Part shown: positions 53,843 to 61,749 of the stretch, piece by piece
Layout of the letters: each line of letters opens with the position of its first letter
Numbering within the stretch: the stretch's first letter is position 1
Assembly (NCBI GenBank): GCA_040755755.1
Contig: JBFLZW010000031.1
Span: 62,001 to 126,000 of the forward strand
DNA: 64,000 nt
Source of the DNA: a bacterium
GTDB taxonomy: Bacteria; SZUA-182; DTGQ01
Reading direction: 5' to 3'
Notes under the pieces: generated by a model
The model's database searches: none
Told to the model about the DNA's origin: nothing
Seen by the model: only the letters and a program-made list of their open reading frames with translations
Made by a program: the position numbers and the translations under genes

Positions 53843-54250
53843 TTAAGGAACTAAATAAGGGGACTCAGGTCGTGGCCTGAGTTTTCCTTCCTTGCAGTCA
53901 ACGATCAGGTCGAGTTCCTCCAAAATGGTCTGGCCGAGCAGACCTTCGCTCCCCGGAGGACCGACCACACAATTAACCGGCGTGATTCTGTTTTCAACCC
54001 TGACCATAGCCACTCCAGCCACTTCTCTTTCCTCTTTCCGTTCATCCGCGTAGGTGACGATGACCTTATCCAGCCTTTTCAGGCCGAGTTGCTCCACCAG
54101 GTCCTGGGGCAGGACGAGCATTGTTGAGCCGCTATCGACCAGCACCCTGACCCTTTCCCTGCGGATCTCCTCTATTTTCCTGAGATTGTGCTCATATAAT
54201 ACCCTATCGTCGTAATTCTCAATCTCAAGCTCAACGATGACTTCACCCAT
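53843..54250 (-). CDS. Retropepsin-like (clan AA) aspartic protease
   Basis: The 135-residue protein has one catalytic VDSGST motif (VLVDSGSTMLVLP, around residue 37) and the second-half LLGQTILEEL motif of retroviral-type aspartic proteases. It would act as a homodimer. An N-terminal stretch MGEVIVELEIENYDD lacks a signal peptide, so the enzyme is cytoplasmic. Such proteins occur in many environmental bacteria with unknown substrates, sometimes near toxin-antitoxin genes. It is divergent from sufC. Confidence 0.85.
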   Translation of the reverse strand: MGEVIVELEIENYDDRVLYEHNLRKIEEIRRERVRVLVDSGSTMLVLPQDLVEQLGLKRLDKVIVTYADERKEEREVAGVAMVRVENRITPVNCVVGPPGSEGLLGQTILEELDLIVDCKEGKLRPRPESPYLVP

Positions 54251-54413
54251 GTTCTATCCACTCCTTTCAGTATCCGGTTTTGCTGCCCCCTGAGAGCAAA
54301 TATAGCGAATAACCATGAGTATTGTCAATGAATTATAATGTTTTTCACGACAAGGGATCAGGCAGAAATTTATCGTAACAATGCATCCAATCAAGGAAAG
54401 AGCAAAAAAGAGC

Positions 54414-55172
54414 ATGCTGGCTATCGAAAACCTGAGTGTTCGGCTTTTTAGCCGAACTATCCTGAAAGATGTTAATCTTCATATTCCTCCGGGCGAAGTT
54501 CATGCCCTGTTCGGCCCCAATGGATCAGGGAAAACAACGCTCCTGATGACTATCATGGGCTTTCCTGAGTATGAGGTGATTTCGGGCCGGATTATTCTCA
54601 AGGGAGAGGATATTACGAACCTTCCAGTTTATGAAAGGGCTCAGGCAGGAATCGGCATCTCGTTTCAGCGGCCTCCAACCATCAAGGGAATAAAGACGCA
54701 GCAGATGCTCAAGATCTGCAATCGCAGCCAGCAGGACTTTAGCCCCTTTATCGAGGAGCTGAATTTTCAGGATCTTCTGGCCCGTGATGTCAATCAGGGA
54801 TTTTCAGGGGGAGAAATCAAAAAATCCGAGATGCTGCAGCTCCTGGTCCAGCGCCCCCTGATGGCCCTTCTGGATGAGCCGGAATCGGGGGTGGACCTTG
54901 AAAACATCGCTCTCATCGGTGGGGCTATCAATCAGTTGCTTCACCGGAACTGGCCGGGGGAAGAAACAACCGAATGCCGGCGCAAAGTGCGCGAAGAGCG
55001 CCGTATTGCCGGGCTGATCATTACCCATACCGGCTACATTCTCGACTATGTGGAAGCGGACCGGGGGCATGTGATGATGGACGGCACGATTGCCTGCCAC
55101 GGAAATCCCCGGGAAATACTGCGCTGCATCAAAGAGGTAGGATATGAGGAGTGCGTGCGATGCCTGATCTGA
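54414..55172 (+). CDS. sufC: SufC-type Fe-S assembly ATPase
   Basis: The ABC ATPase has Walker A GPNGSGKTT, the SufC-type Q-loop region GISFQRPPTIKGI, signature GFSGGEIKKSEML, Walker B ALLDEPESGVDLE and the H-loop ITHTGYIL. A short insert (NWPGEETTECRRKVREERR) before the final strand distinguishes this shorter archaeal/clostridial branch. The start is taken at 54414 (MLAIENLSVRL); an ATG at 54381 would add 11 basic residues. A TATAAT at 54334 may be its -10. The sufB gene overlaps its end by 13 bases. Confidence 0.92.
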   Translation: MLAIENLSVRLFSRTILKDVNLHIPPGEVHALFGPNGSGKTTLLMTIMGFPEYEVISGRIILKGEDITNLPVYERAQAGIGISFQRPPTIKGIKTQQMLKICNRSQQDFSPFIEELNFQDLLARDVNQGFSGGEIKKSEMLQLLVQRPLMALLDEPESGVDLENIALIGGAINQLLHRNWPGEETTECRRKVREERRIAGLIITHTGYILDYVEADRGHVMMDGTIACHGNPREILRCIKEVGYEECVRCLI

Positions 55173-56377
55173 GAAAAGAGAGGGCGCAGGCTGCCCTGCA
55201 CAAACAGGCCCTGTACGGCCCGGATATCGACTTGAGGCAGTTTTCCCTGACAGCTCCTGAAGAGCCGTATCAGAAAGACCTTCGGCAGCTCCCGAAGGAG
55301 TTTTCCCGGCAGGTTCTGTCCGCGGGCATTGAAACCGGGGAAAAGGGCCGGTCAGGGACGTATCTCCAGAAAAACCACTCGGTGCTCCACTGCCAGATCC
55401 ATCAGGAAGGGGTCGAGATTCTGAACATCGACGATGCCCTGGCAAGATATGACTGGCTTGGAGACTACTGGTGGAAGATGGTGCCCGTGGACCAGGATAA
55501 ATATACCGCCTGGGCGTATCTTCACCCGCATCACGGATACTTCATCCGGGCACTGCCGGAAGCCAAAACCACCTTCCCGCTTCAGGCCTGCCTGTATATC
55601 GAGCAGGACAACCTGGTGCAGAACGTACACAATATCATCATTGCTGAAGAGGGGTCGGAACTGGATATCATTACCGGCTGTGCCGCCCATTCAGGAATGA
55701 AACGGGGGCTGCATGTGGGAGTATCGGAGTTTTACGTCAAAAAAGGAGCCAGGCTTACCTTTACCATGATCCACAACTGGGCCGAGCAGATGGATGTCAG
55801 GCCCCGATCAGCCGCAGCCGTCGGGCCTTCGGGTATTTTTATCTCCAACTACGTTTCCATGAAGCCGATCCGGTCGTTGCAGATGTATCCGGCCACCTGG
55901 CTGCAGGGGAAAGATGCCCTGGCCCGGTATCATAACATCCTGGTGGCTACCCCTGGCTCTGAGCTGGATGTGGGCTCCACTGTTACCCTGGAGGCACCAG
56001 GCACCCGGGCTGAAGTGGTGAGCCGGGCTATTTCAGCCGGAGGGAAAATATGGGCCAGGGGACGACTGGTCGGGAAAGCGGAAGATATCAAAGCCCATCT
56101 CGAATGCCGCGGCCTGATTCTGGAAGAGGGAGGAACGATTCAGGCCATTCCGGAGCTGGAAGGCCATCTGCCGGGAATAGACCTTTCTCACGAGGCTGCC
56201 GTAGGGAAAATCGCCCAGGAAGAGATCAATTACCTGATGGCCAGGGGGCTTCCCGAATCGGAAGCCATTGCCGCCATTGTCCGGGGCTTCCTGACCGTGG
56301 ATATTGCGGGCCTGCCAGGTGAGCTGCAAACGGAATTGAACCGGGTGATAGAGGAGAGCGAGAAGACGCTTCTGTGA
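55160..56377 (+). CDS. sufB: SufB/SufD-family Fe-S scaffold protein
   Basis: The 405-residue protein has the beta-helix core of SufBD (LYIEQDNLVQNVHNIIIAEE, VGPSGIFISNYVSMKPIRSL, VSRAISAGGKIWARGRLVG, CRGLILEEGGTIQAIPEL) and the C-terminal helices with LMARGLPESEAIAAIVRGFL. Only one SufB/D gene is present, so with SufC it may form the minimal SufBC scaffold that builds Fe-S clusters. ATG 55160 has GAGGA 9 bases upstream. sufS, sufU and sufE are not in the window. IS debris follows directly. Confidence 0.92.
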   Translation: MPDLRKERAQAALHKQALYGPDIDLRQFSLTAPEEPYQKDLRQLPKEFSRQVLSAGIETGEKGRSGTYLQKNHSVLHCQIHQEGVEILNIDDALARYDWLGDYWWKMVPVDQDKYTAWAYLHPHHGYFIRALPEAKTTFPLQACLYIEQDNLVQNVHNIIIAEEGSELDIITGCAAHSGMKRGLHVGVSEFYVKKGARLTFTMIHNWAEQMDVRPRSAAAVGPSGIFISNYVSMKPIRSLQMYPATWLQGKDALARYHNILVATPGSELDVGSTVTLEAPGTRAEVVSRAISAGGKIWARGRLVGKAEDIKAHLECRGLILEEGGTIQAIPELEGHLPGIDLSHEAAVGKIAQEEINYLMARGLPESEAIAAIVRGFLTVDIAGLPGELQTELNRVIEESEKTLL

Positions 56378-56948
56378 GAGGCTGTCTGAAAAATACCAGG
56401 GCTTGATGATTGTGATAATCTAAAATTCCCCCATTTTAGGGGTTTGTGACAACGCAAAATTCCCCCACCCCTGACTGAAGTTTCCGGTATTTATATGGGC
56501 AGAAAAAAACTAAAGACCATGATACCGGAGGCAGGAAGATGATAGGGATGAATAAGTATGAATACATATTCCCCGTGTTAACAGCTTTGAGGAGTTAAAC
56601 GAGTATCTATTGGGGCAATGTCTGTCTCATGATGACCATAAAGTGGAGGGGAAGGAAGGATGTGTTGAGGAGCTTTTTGAGAAGGAGAAATCCCAAAACA
56701 TTACCATGTTATACAATGATATTTCCTTAACTGGAGATATGCTCGTAAGATCTGTTAATTGGAAAAATTACCCTTTTCCGGTTCCGGTAAAAATCATAAT
56801 TCAAATAATGCCATCAGAGCATCGTGATCTTTTACAATTAGCAGATAGGCTTGGAATACCAAAACGTGATTTTCACAAAGTGATTAATCAATGGAGTACG
56901 GAGCCTCTATATCAATTCATCAGCCCAGTAGGCCAGTTTAATTTTTAA
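56378..56948 (+). mobile_element. Mosaic of IS remnants with an IstA (IS21) fragment
   Basis: Right after the sufB stop comes GAGGCTGTCTGAAAAATACC, a solo copy of the IS end seen at 53451. Next are two direct repeats AAAATTCCCCCA (56422 and 56456, 34 bases apart), as at IS21 ends. A frame then reads RVNSFEELNEYLLGQC and continues GKEGCVEELFEKEKSQN, the C-terminal IstA pattern. From about 56700 the frame runs on for 80 residues of unknown kind (MPSEHRDLLQLADRLGIPKR) to 56948. The whole looks like broken mobile DNA. Whether the last part is expressed is unclear. Confidence 0.6.
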
Positions 56949-57001
56949 TGATAAGCGTCACCAATTTTAAATTTTTGGTGACTTTTTGGTGACTTAAACA
57001 C

Positions 57002-57035
57002 AAAAGGGTTACCGACTCTAATCAGTAACCCCTTG
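57002..57035 (-). terminator. Rho-independent terminator after tRNA-Thr
   Basis: On the minus strand GGGTTAC (57025-57031) and GTAACCC (57006-57012) form a stem with a 12-base loop, followed by TTTTG. It starts about 12 bases past the tRNA 3-prime end. Confidence 0.7.
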
Positions 57036-57045
57036 AGTTTACTGA

Positions 57046-57117
57046 AGCCGGCGATGGGATTCGAACCCGCGGCCTGCTGATTACGAATCAGCTGCTCTAC
57101 CCCTGAGCTACGCCGGC
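57046..57117 (-). tRNA. tRNA-Thr (anticodon CGT)
   Basis: The minus strand folds as a cloverleaf: acceptor stem GCCGGCG / CGCCGGC, D-arm GCTC...GAGC, anticodon stem GCTGA / TCAGC with loop TTCGTAA (anticodon CGT, reads ACG) and T-loop TTCGAAT. The T-stem has one C-A mismatch. The discriminator is T and CCA is not encoded. The A37 in this ANN-reading tRNA is a substrate of the TsaD pathway. Confidence 0.93.
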
Positions 57118-57218
57118 GATTACCTGCACATTCAACATCGATGAAGTGGCGAATGATTATCCTTCAACCCTGAACGCTATTATACTCAAGCATCAGGATC
57201 TAAGGCAAGAGAAAAAAC

Positions 57219-57806
57219 TCAGTCAGCCCGGCGAAGATGGTACTGGTTCATGATTTCCTGTTTGCTCAACAGCGCCTCTACCGGGACACCTGCCTCCCGG
57301 ATTCGCTCCAGCCCGTTTTCTTCCTGCCGGTCGATTAAAACGATTGCTTTTTCGACCAGGAGGCCATTGGCCCTGGCCCGTTCAATGGCCGTGATGGTCG
57401 ATTGTCCGGTGGTAACTACGTCATCAACCACCACCACCCGGTCTGCGGGATGCAGGTCTCCCTCGATTTCCCGCTGCAAACCGTGATCTTTTTTCAATTT
57501 GCGGACGATGAAAGCTTTAATATTCTGTTGATGTTGATACGCGACACTCATGACTGCATAGGCGATGGGGTCTGCTCCAAGAGTCAGTCCGCCAATGCCC
57601 TGGATGTTAAGATCCCGTATCATGGCAAAAATCAGATGGCCGATACAATCCATTCCCTCCGGAATCAAGGTTACTTTCCGGCAGTCAAGATAATAATTGC
57701 TTGTCTTCCCGGAGGACAGCATGAAGGGCTTGTCTTCGCTGTAGTTGAAGGCCCGATCCAAAACCAGATTCAATAATCTTTCCTTCATCTCTTTCACGGT
57801 TTTCAT
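57219..57806 (-). CDS. pyrE: Orotate phosphoribosyltransferase
   Basis: PyrE joins orotate and PRPP to form OMP in pyrimidine synthesis. The 195-residue protein has the PRPP-binding motif RVVVVDDVVTTGQST, the SSGKTSNYYLDCRKVTL segment and GLTLGADPIA. The length is normal. It follows ptsI divergently placed in the same minus-strand block and has an ATG start at 57806 with weak ribosome site. No attenuator was seen upstream. Confidence 0.95.
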   Translation of the reverse strand: MKTVKEMKERLLNLVLDRAFNYSEDKPFMLSSGKTSNYYLDCRKVTLIPEGMDCIGHLIFAMIRDLNIQGIGGLTLGADPIAYAVMSVAYQHQQNIKAFIVRKLKKDHGLQREIEGDLHPADRVVVVDDVVTTGQSTITAIERARANGLLVEKAIVLIDRQEENGLERIREAGVPVEALLSKQEIMNQYHLRRAD

Positions 57807-57877
57807 GAACCTTTCTTCTTGTTTTTCAGGAACATTCTTTCTTATAACATTCTTTCTTATGAGGAGGAAAGAGCACG

Positions 57878-59614
57878 TTAGAAAAATTCCGGGAATTTAG
57901 AGCTCATTTCTCTCAAGACAAATTCCTCGATTTCTTTGGCCGTCGAGAAAGACATGGCCTTGTAGGCAAGCTCCGTAGCCTGCTCCAGCCGGACGGAACG
58001 GACAATCTGCTTGATGATCGGGATCGAAGCCGTGTTCATGCTGAACTCATCCAGCTCCAACCCTAACAGAATCAAAGTCGATAGCGGATCCCCTGCCATT
58101 TCTCCGCACATCCCTACCGGGATGCCCTCGGAGTGCCCTGCCTCCACCGTGCGCTTGATCAATCGAAGAACAGCCGGGTGCAGCGGCTCATACAGGTAGG
58201 CCACATGCTCGTTTCCCCGGTCGATGGCGATGGAATACTGGATCAGATCGTTGGTGCCGATGCTGAAAAAATCTGCCTCCTTGGCCAGCAGGTCAGCGGT
58301 AATTGAAGCCGAGGGGATTTCGATCATTACGCCGACCGGGATGTCCTCGTCAAAATAAATTCCCTCCGACGACAACTCGTCCTTGACTTCGGCCAGAATG
58401 AGATTGGCCTGCTGGAGTTCCTCGATACCGGAGATCATGGGGTACATGATGCGCAGTTTTCCATAGGCACTGGCCCGCAGAATTGCCCGCAACTGGAGGC
58501 GGAACAGGTCGGAGTGCTTCAGGGAGAACCGGATGGCGCGAAGGCCCAACACAGGGTTCGGCTCATCCATGACGTGCAGCTTGGATTCGATCTTGTCACC
58601 TCCAAGATCCAGGGTGCGGATAGTTGCCTGTCGGGGACTCACCTGCTCAGCCAGCCGCTTGTAGACACGGAAATGGTCTTCCTCCGTGGGTAATTTGGGG
58701 CTGTTCATATAGAAAAACTCGGTCCGGTACAATCCGATCCCTTCCGCTCCCCGGCTCAGTACATGGGGAATATCATCCAGGAATTCGATATTGGCCATGA
58801 TTTCTATTTTATATCCATCCAGGGTTTCGGCCGGCTGGTCAGTATATTTCAAAAGCTCCTGAATGACATATTTGAATCTGCGCTGCTTTTCCAGATAATC
58901 GCGAAACTCTTCCGGGGTCGGTTTGACGATAACCACCCCATCGGTCCCATCGATGATGATCGGATCTCCGGTCTTGACAAAGGTGCAGATGTTCTCCAGA
59001 CCTACCACTGCCGGGATTTCCAGCGAACGGGCCATAATGGCCGTATGTGAAGTCCGGGCCCCAAGGTCCGTGGCGAAGCCGATTACCCTCCCCCGGTGCA
59101 TCTGAGCGGTATCGGCTGGTGACAAATCGTGGGCAACAACGATAACATCCTCCTCAAACCCGTCGAGGCTCCTCATTTTTTCCCCTACCAGGTTATGCAG
59201 GATCCTTTGCCCTACGTGTTCGATGTCACTTTTGCGCTCCTTCATGTACGGATCTTCGATCTGGTCAAAAATATTGGCGAACCGGGTCAATACCTTTCGT
59301 AATGCCCACTCGGCATTGACCCGTTCTTCCCTGACGATATTTATGGCTTCATTAACCAGCATCTCATCTTCGAGAATAAGAATGTGGACATCCACGATAT
59401 GAGCATGCCCCTGGTCACCAAGGTCGTGGGTGAGTTTCTCCTTTACCTGCAAGAGCTGCTCGCGGGATTTTTGCAGGGCATCCATGAATCGGGCGACTTC
59501 TTCCTCGACCATGTCACCAGCGATGGTAAATTTTTCAACCTTGATTTTTCTTCTATCCAGTAAAAAAGCTTTACCGATGCTGATGCCTGGTGATACCCCT
59601 ACTCCTTTCAGCAT
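57878..59614 (-). CDS. ptsI: PTS enzyme I
   Basis: Enzyme I passes phosphate from phosphoenolpyruvate to HPr. The 578-residue protein has the phospho-histidine His190 in LGARTSHTAIMARS (usually GGRTSH), the PEP-binding barrel (LYRTEFFYMNSPKLPTEEDH, LGGDK, IMYPMISGIEEL, GTNDLIQYSIAIDRGN) and the active-site Cys in GMCGEMAGDP. All key residues are present. It follows the HPr gene by 125 bases containing tandem heptamers. Confidence 0.96.
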   Translation of the reverse strand: MLKGVGVSPGISIGKAFLLDRRKIKVEKFTIAGDMVEEEVARFMDALQKSREQLLQVKEKLTHDLGDQGHAHIVDVHILILEDEMLVNEAINIVREERVNAEWALRKVLTRFANIFDQIEDPYMKERKSDIEHVGQRILHNLVGEKMRSLDGFEEDVIVVAHDLSPADTAQMHRGRVIGFATDLGARTSHTAIMARSLEIPAVVGLENICTFVKTGDPIIIDGTDGVVIVKPTPEEFRDYLEKQRRFKYVIQELLKYTDQPAETLDGYKIEIMANIEFLDDIPHVLSRGAEGIGLYRTEFFYMNSPKLPTEEDHFRVYKRLAEQVSPRQATIRTLDLGGDKIESKLHVMDEPNPVLGLRAIRFSLKHSDLFRLQLRAILRASAYGKLRIMYPMISGIEELQQANLILAEVKDELSSEGIYFDEDIPVGVMIEIPSASITADLLAKEADFFSIGTNDLIQYSIAIDRGNEHVAYLYEPLHPAVLRLIKRTVEAGHSEGIPVGMCGEMAGDPLSTLILLGLELDEFSMNTASIPIIKQIVRSVRLEQATELAYKAMSFSTAKEIEEFVLREMSSKFPEFF

Positions 59615-59644
59615 TAAAAATCAGCCTCCCTGCTTTGACCTCAA

Positions 59645-59740
59645 TCTTGAGGTAAGAATCCAGAATCCAGGAGTCAGAAGTCAGAAGTCAGAATAAATAC
59701 TCTTTTCTCCTGGCTCCTGACTCCTGACTCCTGTCTTTTT
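59645..59740. repeat. Heptamer tandem repeats in inverted orientation
   Basis: AGTCAGA units (59660-59690) are followed, after a 15-base spacer, by CTCCTGA units (59707-59735). The two sides are near complements and could form a long hairpin between HPr and ptsI. Confidence 0.75.
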
Positions 59741-60009
59741 TAATTTTTTTCCCCGAATTTATCTTCAATCAGTTCTATCAGCTTTGTCAGAAGCTCCTGC
59801 GCATCGGAACCATTCACATCGACCAACAGCTCACTGCCCAGTGGAGCATCCAGGGTCAATATTCCGAGGAGGCTTTTCCCATTGGCCGTAACGTCCCCTT
59901 TCTGAATGGTTATTTCTGAAGTATACTTATTGGCCAGATTGACAATCTGACTGGCAGCTCGTGCATGTAAGCCCAACTTATTTTTAATAAATACTGTCTG
60001 CTTTGGCAT
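59740..60009 (-). CDS. ptsH: Phosphocarrier protein HPr
   Basis: The 89-residue protein has His15 in LGLHARAA, the phosphoacceptor, and Ser46 in NGKSLLGIL, the site of HPr kinase in species that have it. No HPr kinase gene is seen in the window. It receives phosphate from enzyme I, encoded downstream. Confidence 0.96.
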   Translation of the reverse strand: MPKQTVFIKNKLGLHARAASQIVNLANKYTSEITIQKGDVTANGKSLLGILTLDAPLGSELLVDVNGSDAQELLTKLIELIEDKFGEKN

Positions 60010-60072
60010 ATCTTCCCCCGGCAGATTGACGAGCGGATGAGAACCACAAAGAGAGAATGTTATACTTTATAC

Positions 60073-60858
60073 CTATATGATATTCAATAATCCTAACAAG
60101 ATACAAGTGCTGCTGGTAATAAGCAATACTTTAATCAAGGTAATCTTTCGACGAAAAAGCTCTGAAATTACGAGAACTCCGAACAGTAATCCCAGCTTGT
60201 CCAGTGCACTGCGCCATGGCCACACTGGTTTACAATCCCATTTTATCACAACTGGGATCATCGCTCCAAGAACAATCATCAGAAAAGATTTCAGATAAGC
60301 GCTGTATCGGAATAAATCGTACTTTCGAATCCTTTCCACAATTCTCCTCTCAAGAACATAACCCTGCCAAAAGCCGAAAAATTTTACGTAGAAGTGAGGG
60401 ATATTGTAGATGAGAAGGAAGGCAAGGGGAGCATATTCCCAGCCGGCCAGGGCCAGAGCGGCAGCCAGGACGCCAAGGAACGGCCGCCAGGAAGCCCAGA
60501 AAAAAGAATCCCCCAAAGCGCCCATCGGCCCCATCATTGCCTTTTTAAACGTCAGGATGTCTTCTGTCCGGATACCTTCGCCCTGAGCATGTTTTTCCTC
60601 CATTTTAATAATAGCCCCCAGAACAAAAGAGGCCATATAGGGGTGGGAATTGTAGAACTCAAGATGCCGCAGCAGGGCTGCCTCCCGTTCTTTCCGGTCC
60701 GGGTAAATTCTCCGGAGGGCAGGAAGAGCGGAAAAGGTAAAACCGAGATTTTGCATTTTCCTGAAATTCCAGCTCCCCTGGAAGATAAACGAACGAAAAA
60801 CAACCCGGAGTAAATCGACCTTCCGCAGGCAGACAGCGCTTTGTGTACGTGATTTCAC
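60073..60858 (-). CDS. PTS mannose-family IID component
   Basis: The 261-residue protein matches EIID: VVFRSFIFQGSWNFRKMQNL with GFTFSALPAL near the N-terminus, FYNSHPYMASFVLGAIIKME, and MMGPMGALGDSFFWASWRPF. Two or three hydrophobic segments lie in the C-terminal third. It forms the membrane part of a mannose/sorbose-type transporter with IIC, encoded immediately upstream (1-base gap). No IIA or IIB is present nearby. Confidence 0.93.
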   Translation of the reverse strand: MKSRTQSAVCLRKVDLLRVVFRSFIFQGSWNFRKMQNLGFTFSALPALRRIYPDRKEREAALLRHLEFYNSHPYMASFVLGAIIKMEEKHAQGEGIRTEDILTFKKAMMGPMGALGDSFFWASWRPFLGVLAAALALAGWEYAPLAFLLIYNIPHFYVKFFGFWQGYVLERRIVERIRKYDLFRYSAYLKSFLMIVLGAMIPVVIKWDCKPVWPWRSALDKLGLLFGVLVISELFRRKITLIKVLLITSSTCILLGLLNII

Positions 60859-60859
60859 A

Positions 60860-61645
60860 TTACCCCCTGCTCCACTTTCCCTTTATGGATTCCTTCAATC
60901 CATACAGCACACTCAGAAGGAGGGACGGGACCCCAAAGGCCATCCAGCACGGAAGAGGCCAGAGAGAGGAAAGCAGTGTGGCCAACAGAAAGCTCAAGGC
61001 AAACAGCCAGTACATATCTTTACTGCGAAAGGCATCGAAGAGCAGGGCGATGCCAATCATCGGATAGGCAAAATACAAAAGCTTTAATCCACGATATAAT
61101 CCCGGGGGAAATAAGGGGGCAATCCGCTGGAGAAGCGGGACGGTAATGAGCAGACTTATCAGGCACAGGCTGAATGAGCGAAGATAGAACAACCCGATCC
61201 CGCTGAAGTGGAGAAGATCGATTTTCCTTGATGTTTTTCCCGTGACCGCTGCCTGGACCTGATCGCAGATCCTGCCATTGGCCTTTCTGACCAGGATGCT
61301 CACCCGCTGGGCAAGGATCGAGAAGGGGATCGCCAATAAAATGGCCAGGCTGATCAGGGACTCGCGGGAGCCTGGAAAAAATGGCCCGGCCAAAAGGCAG
61401 ATTCCGGCAGCAATAACTGCTGCCATCGATCCGTCCAGGGGGACTGAACATCCGATCGGCAAAAGGTAAACCATCATAAGCTCAAGGAATGCCCCTATCA
61501 CCAGTCCGGCATGCAAATCTCCAAACATCCATCCAAGCAGAGGAGCAGCCACAACCGGCTGCGAAATCATTATTTGAGTCAGCGAAACATCATCTAAATT
61601 TATCAGCCCGCCGATGAGACTGATTTCAAGGATTTGCTGAATCAC
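60860..61645 (-). CDS. PTS mannose-family IIC component
   Basis: The 261-residue polytopic protein has six to seven hydrophobic segments and the EIIC signatures MISQPVVAAPLLGWMFGDLH with GLVIGAFLELM and SVPLDGSMAAVIAAG. It is the sugar-conducting subunit of the mannose-family system and is coupled to IID. The sugar is unknown. It is the first PTS gene in the run IIC, IID, HPr, enzyme I. Confidence 0.93.
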   Translation of the reverse strand: MIQQILEISLIGGLINLDDVSLTQIMISQPVVAAPLLGWMFGDLHAGLVIGAFLELMMVYLLPIGCSVPLDGSMAAVIAAGICLLAGPFFPGSRESLISLAILLAIPFSILAQRVSILVRKANGRICDQVQAAVTGKTSRKIDLLHFSGIGLFYLRSFSLCLISLLITVPLLQRIAPLFPPGLYRGLKLLYFAYPMIGIALLFDAFRSKDMYWLFALSFLLATLLSSLWPLPCWMAFGVPSLLLSVLYGLKESIKGKWSRG

Positions 61646-61680
61646 CCTAACCTCTTAATCCTGAGCCTTGCATTGATTTA

Positions 61681-61735
61681 AGTGGTCAGTGGCCAGTAAT
61701 TAGTGACCAGTGGTCAGTAAAAAACTGATAACTGA
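61681..61735. repeat. Heptamer tandem repeat
   Basis: AGTGGTC and AGTGACC-like units (GTGGTCAGTGGCCAGTAATT), then AACTGATAACTGATA. It is of the same kind as at 50011-50100. Confidence 0.7.
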
Positions 61736-61749
61736 TACTTCTCTCTTGC

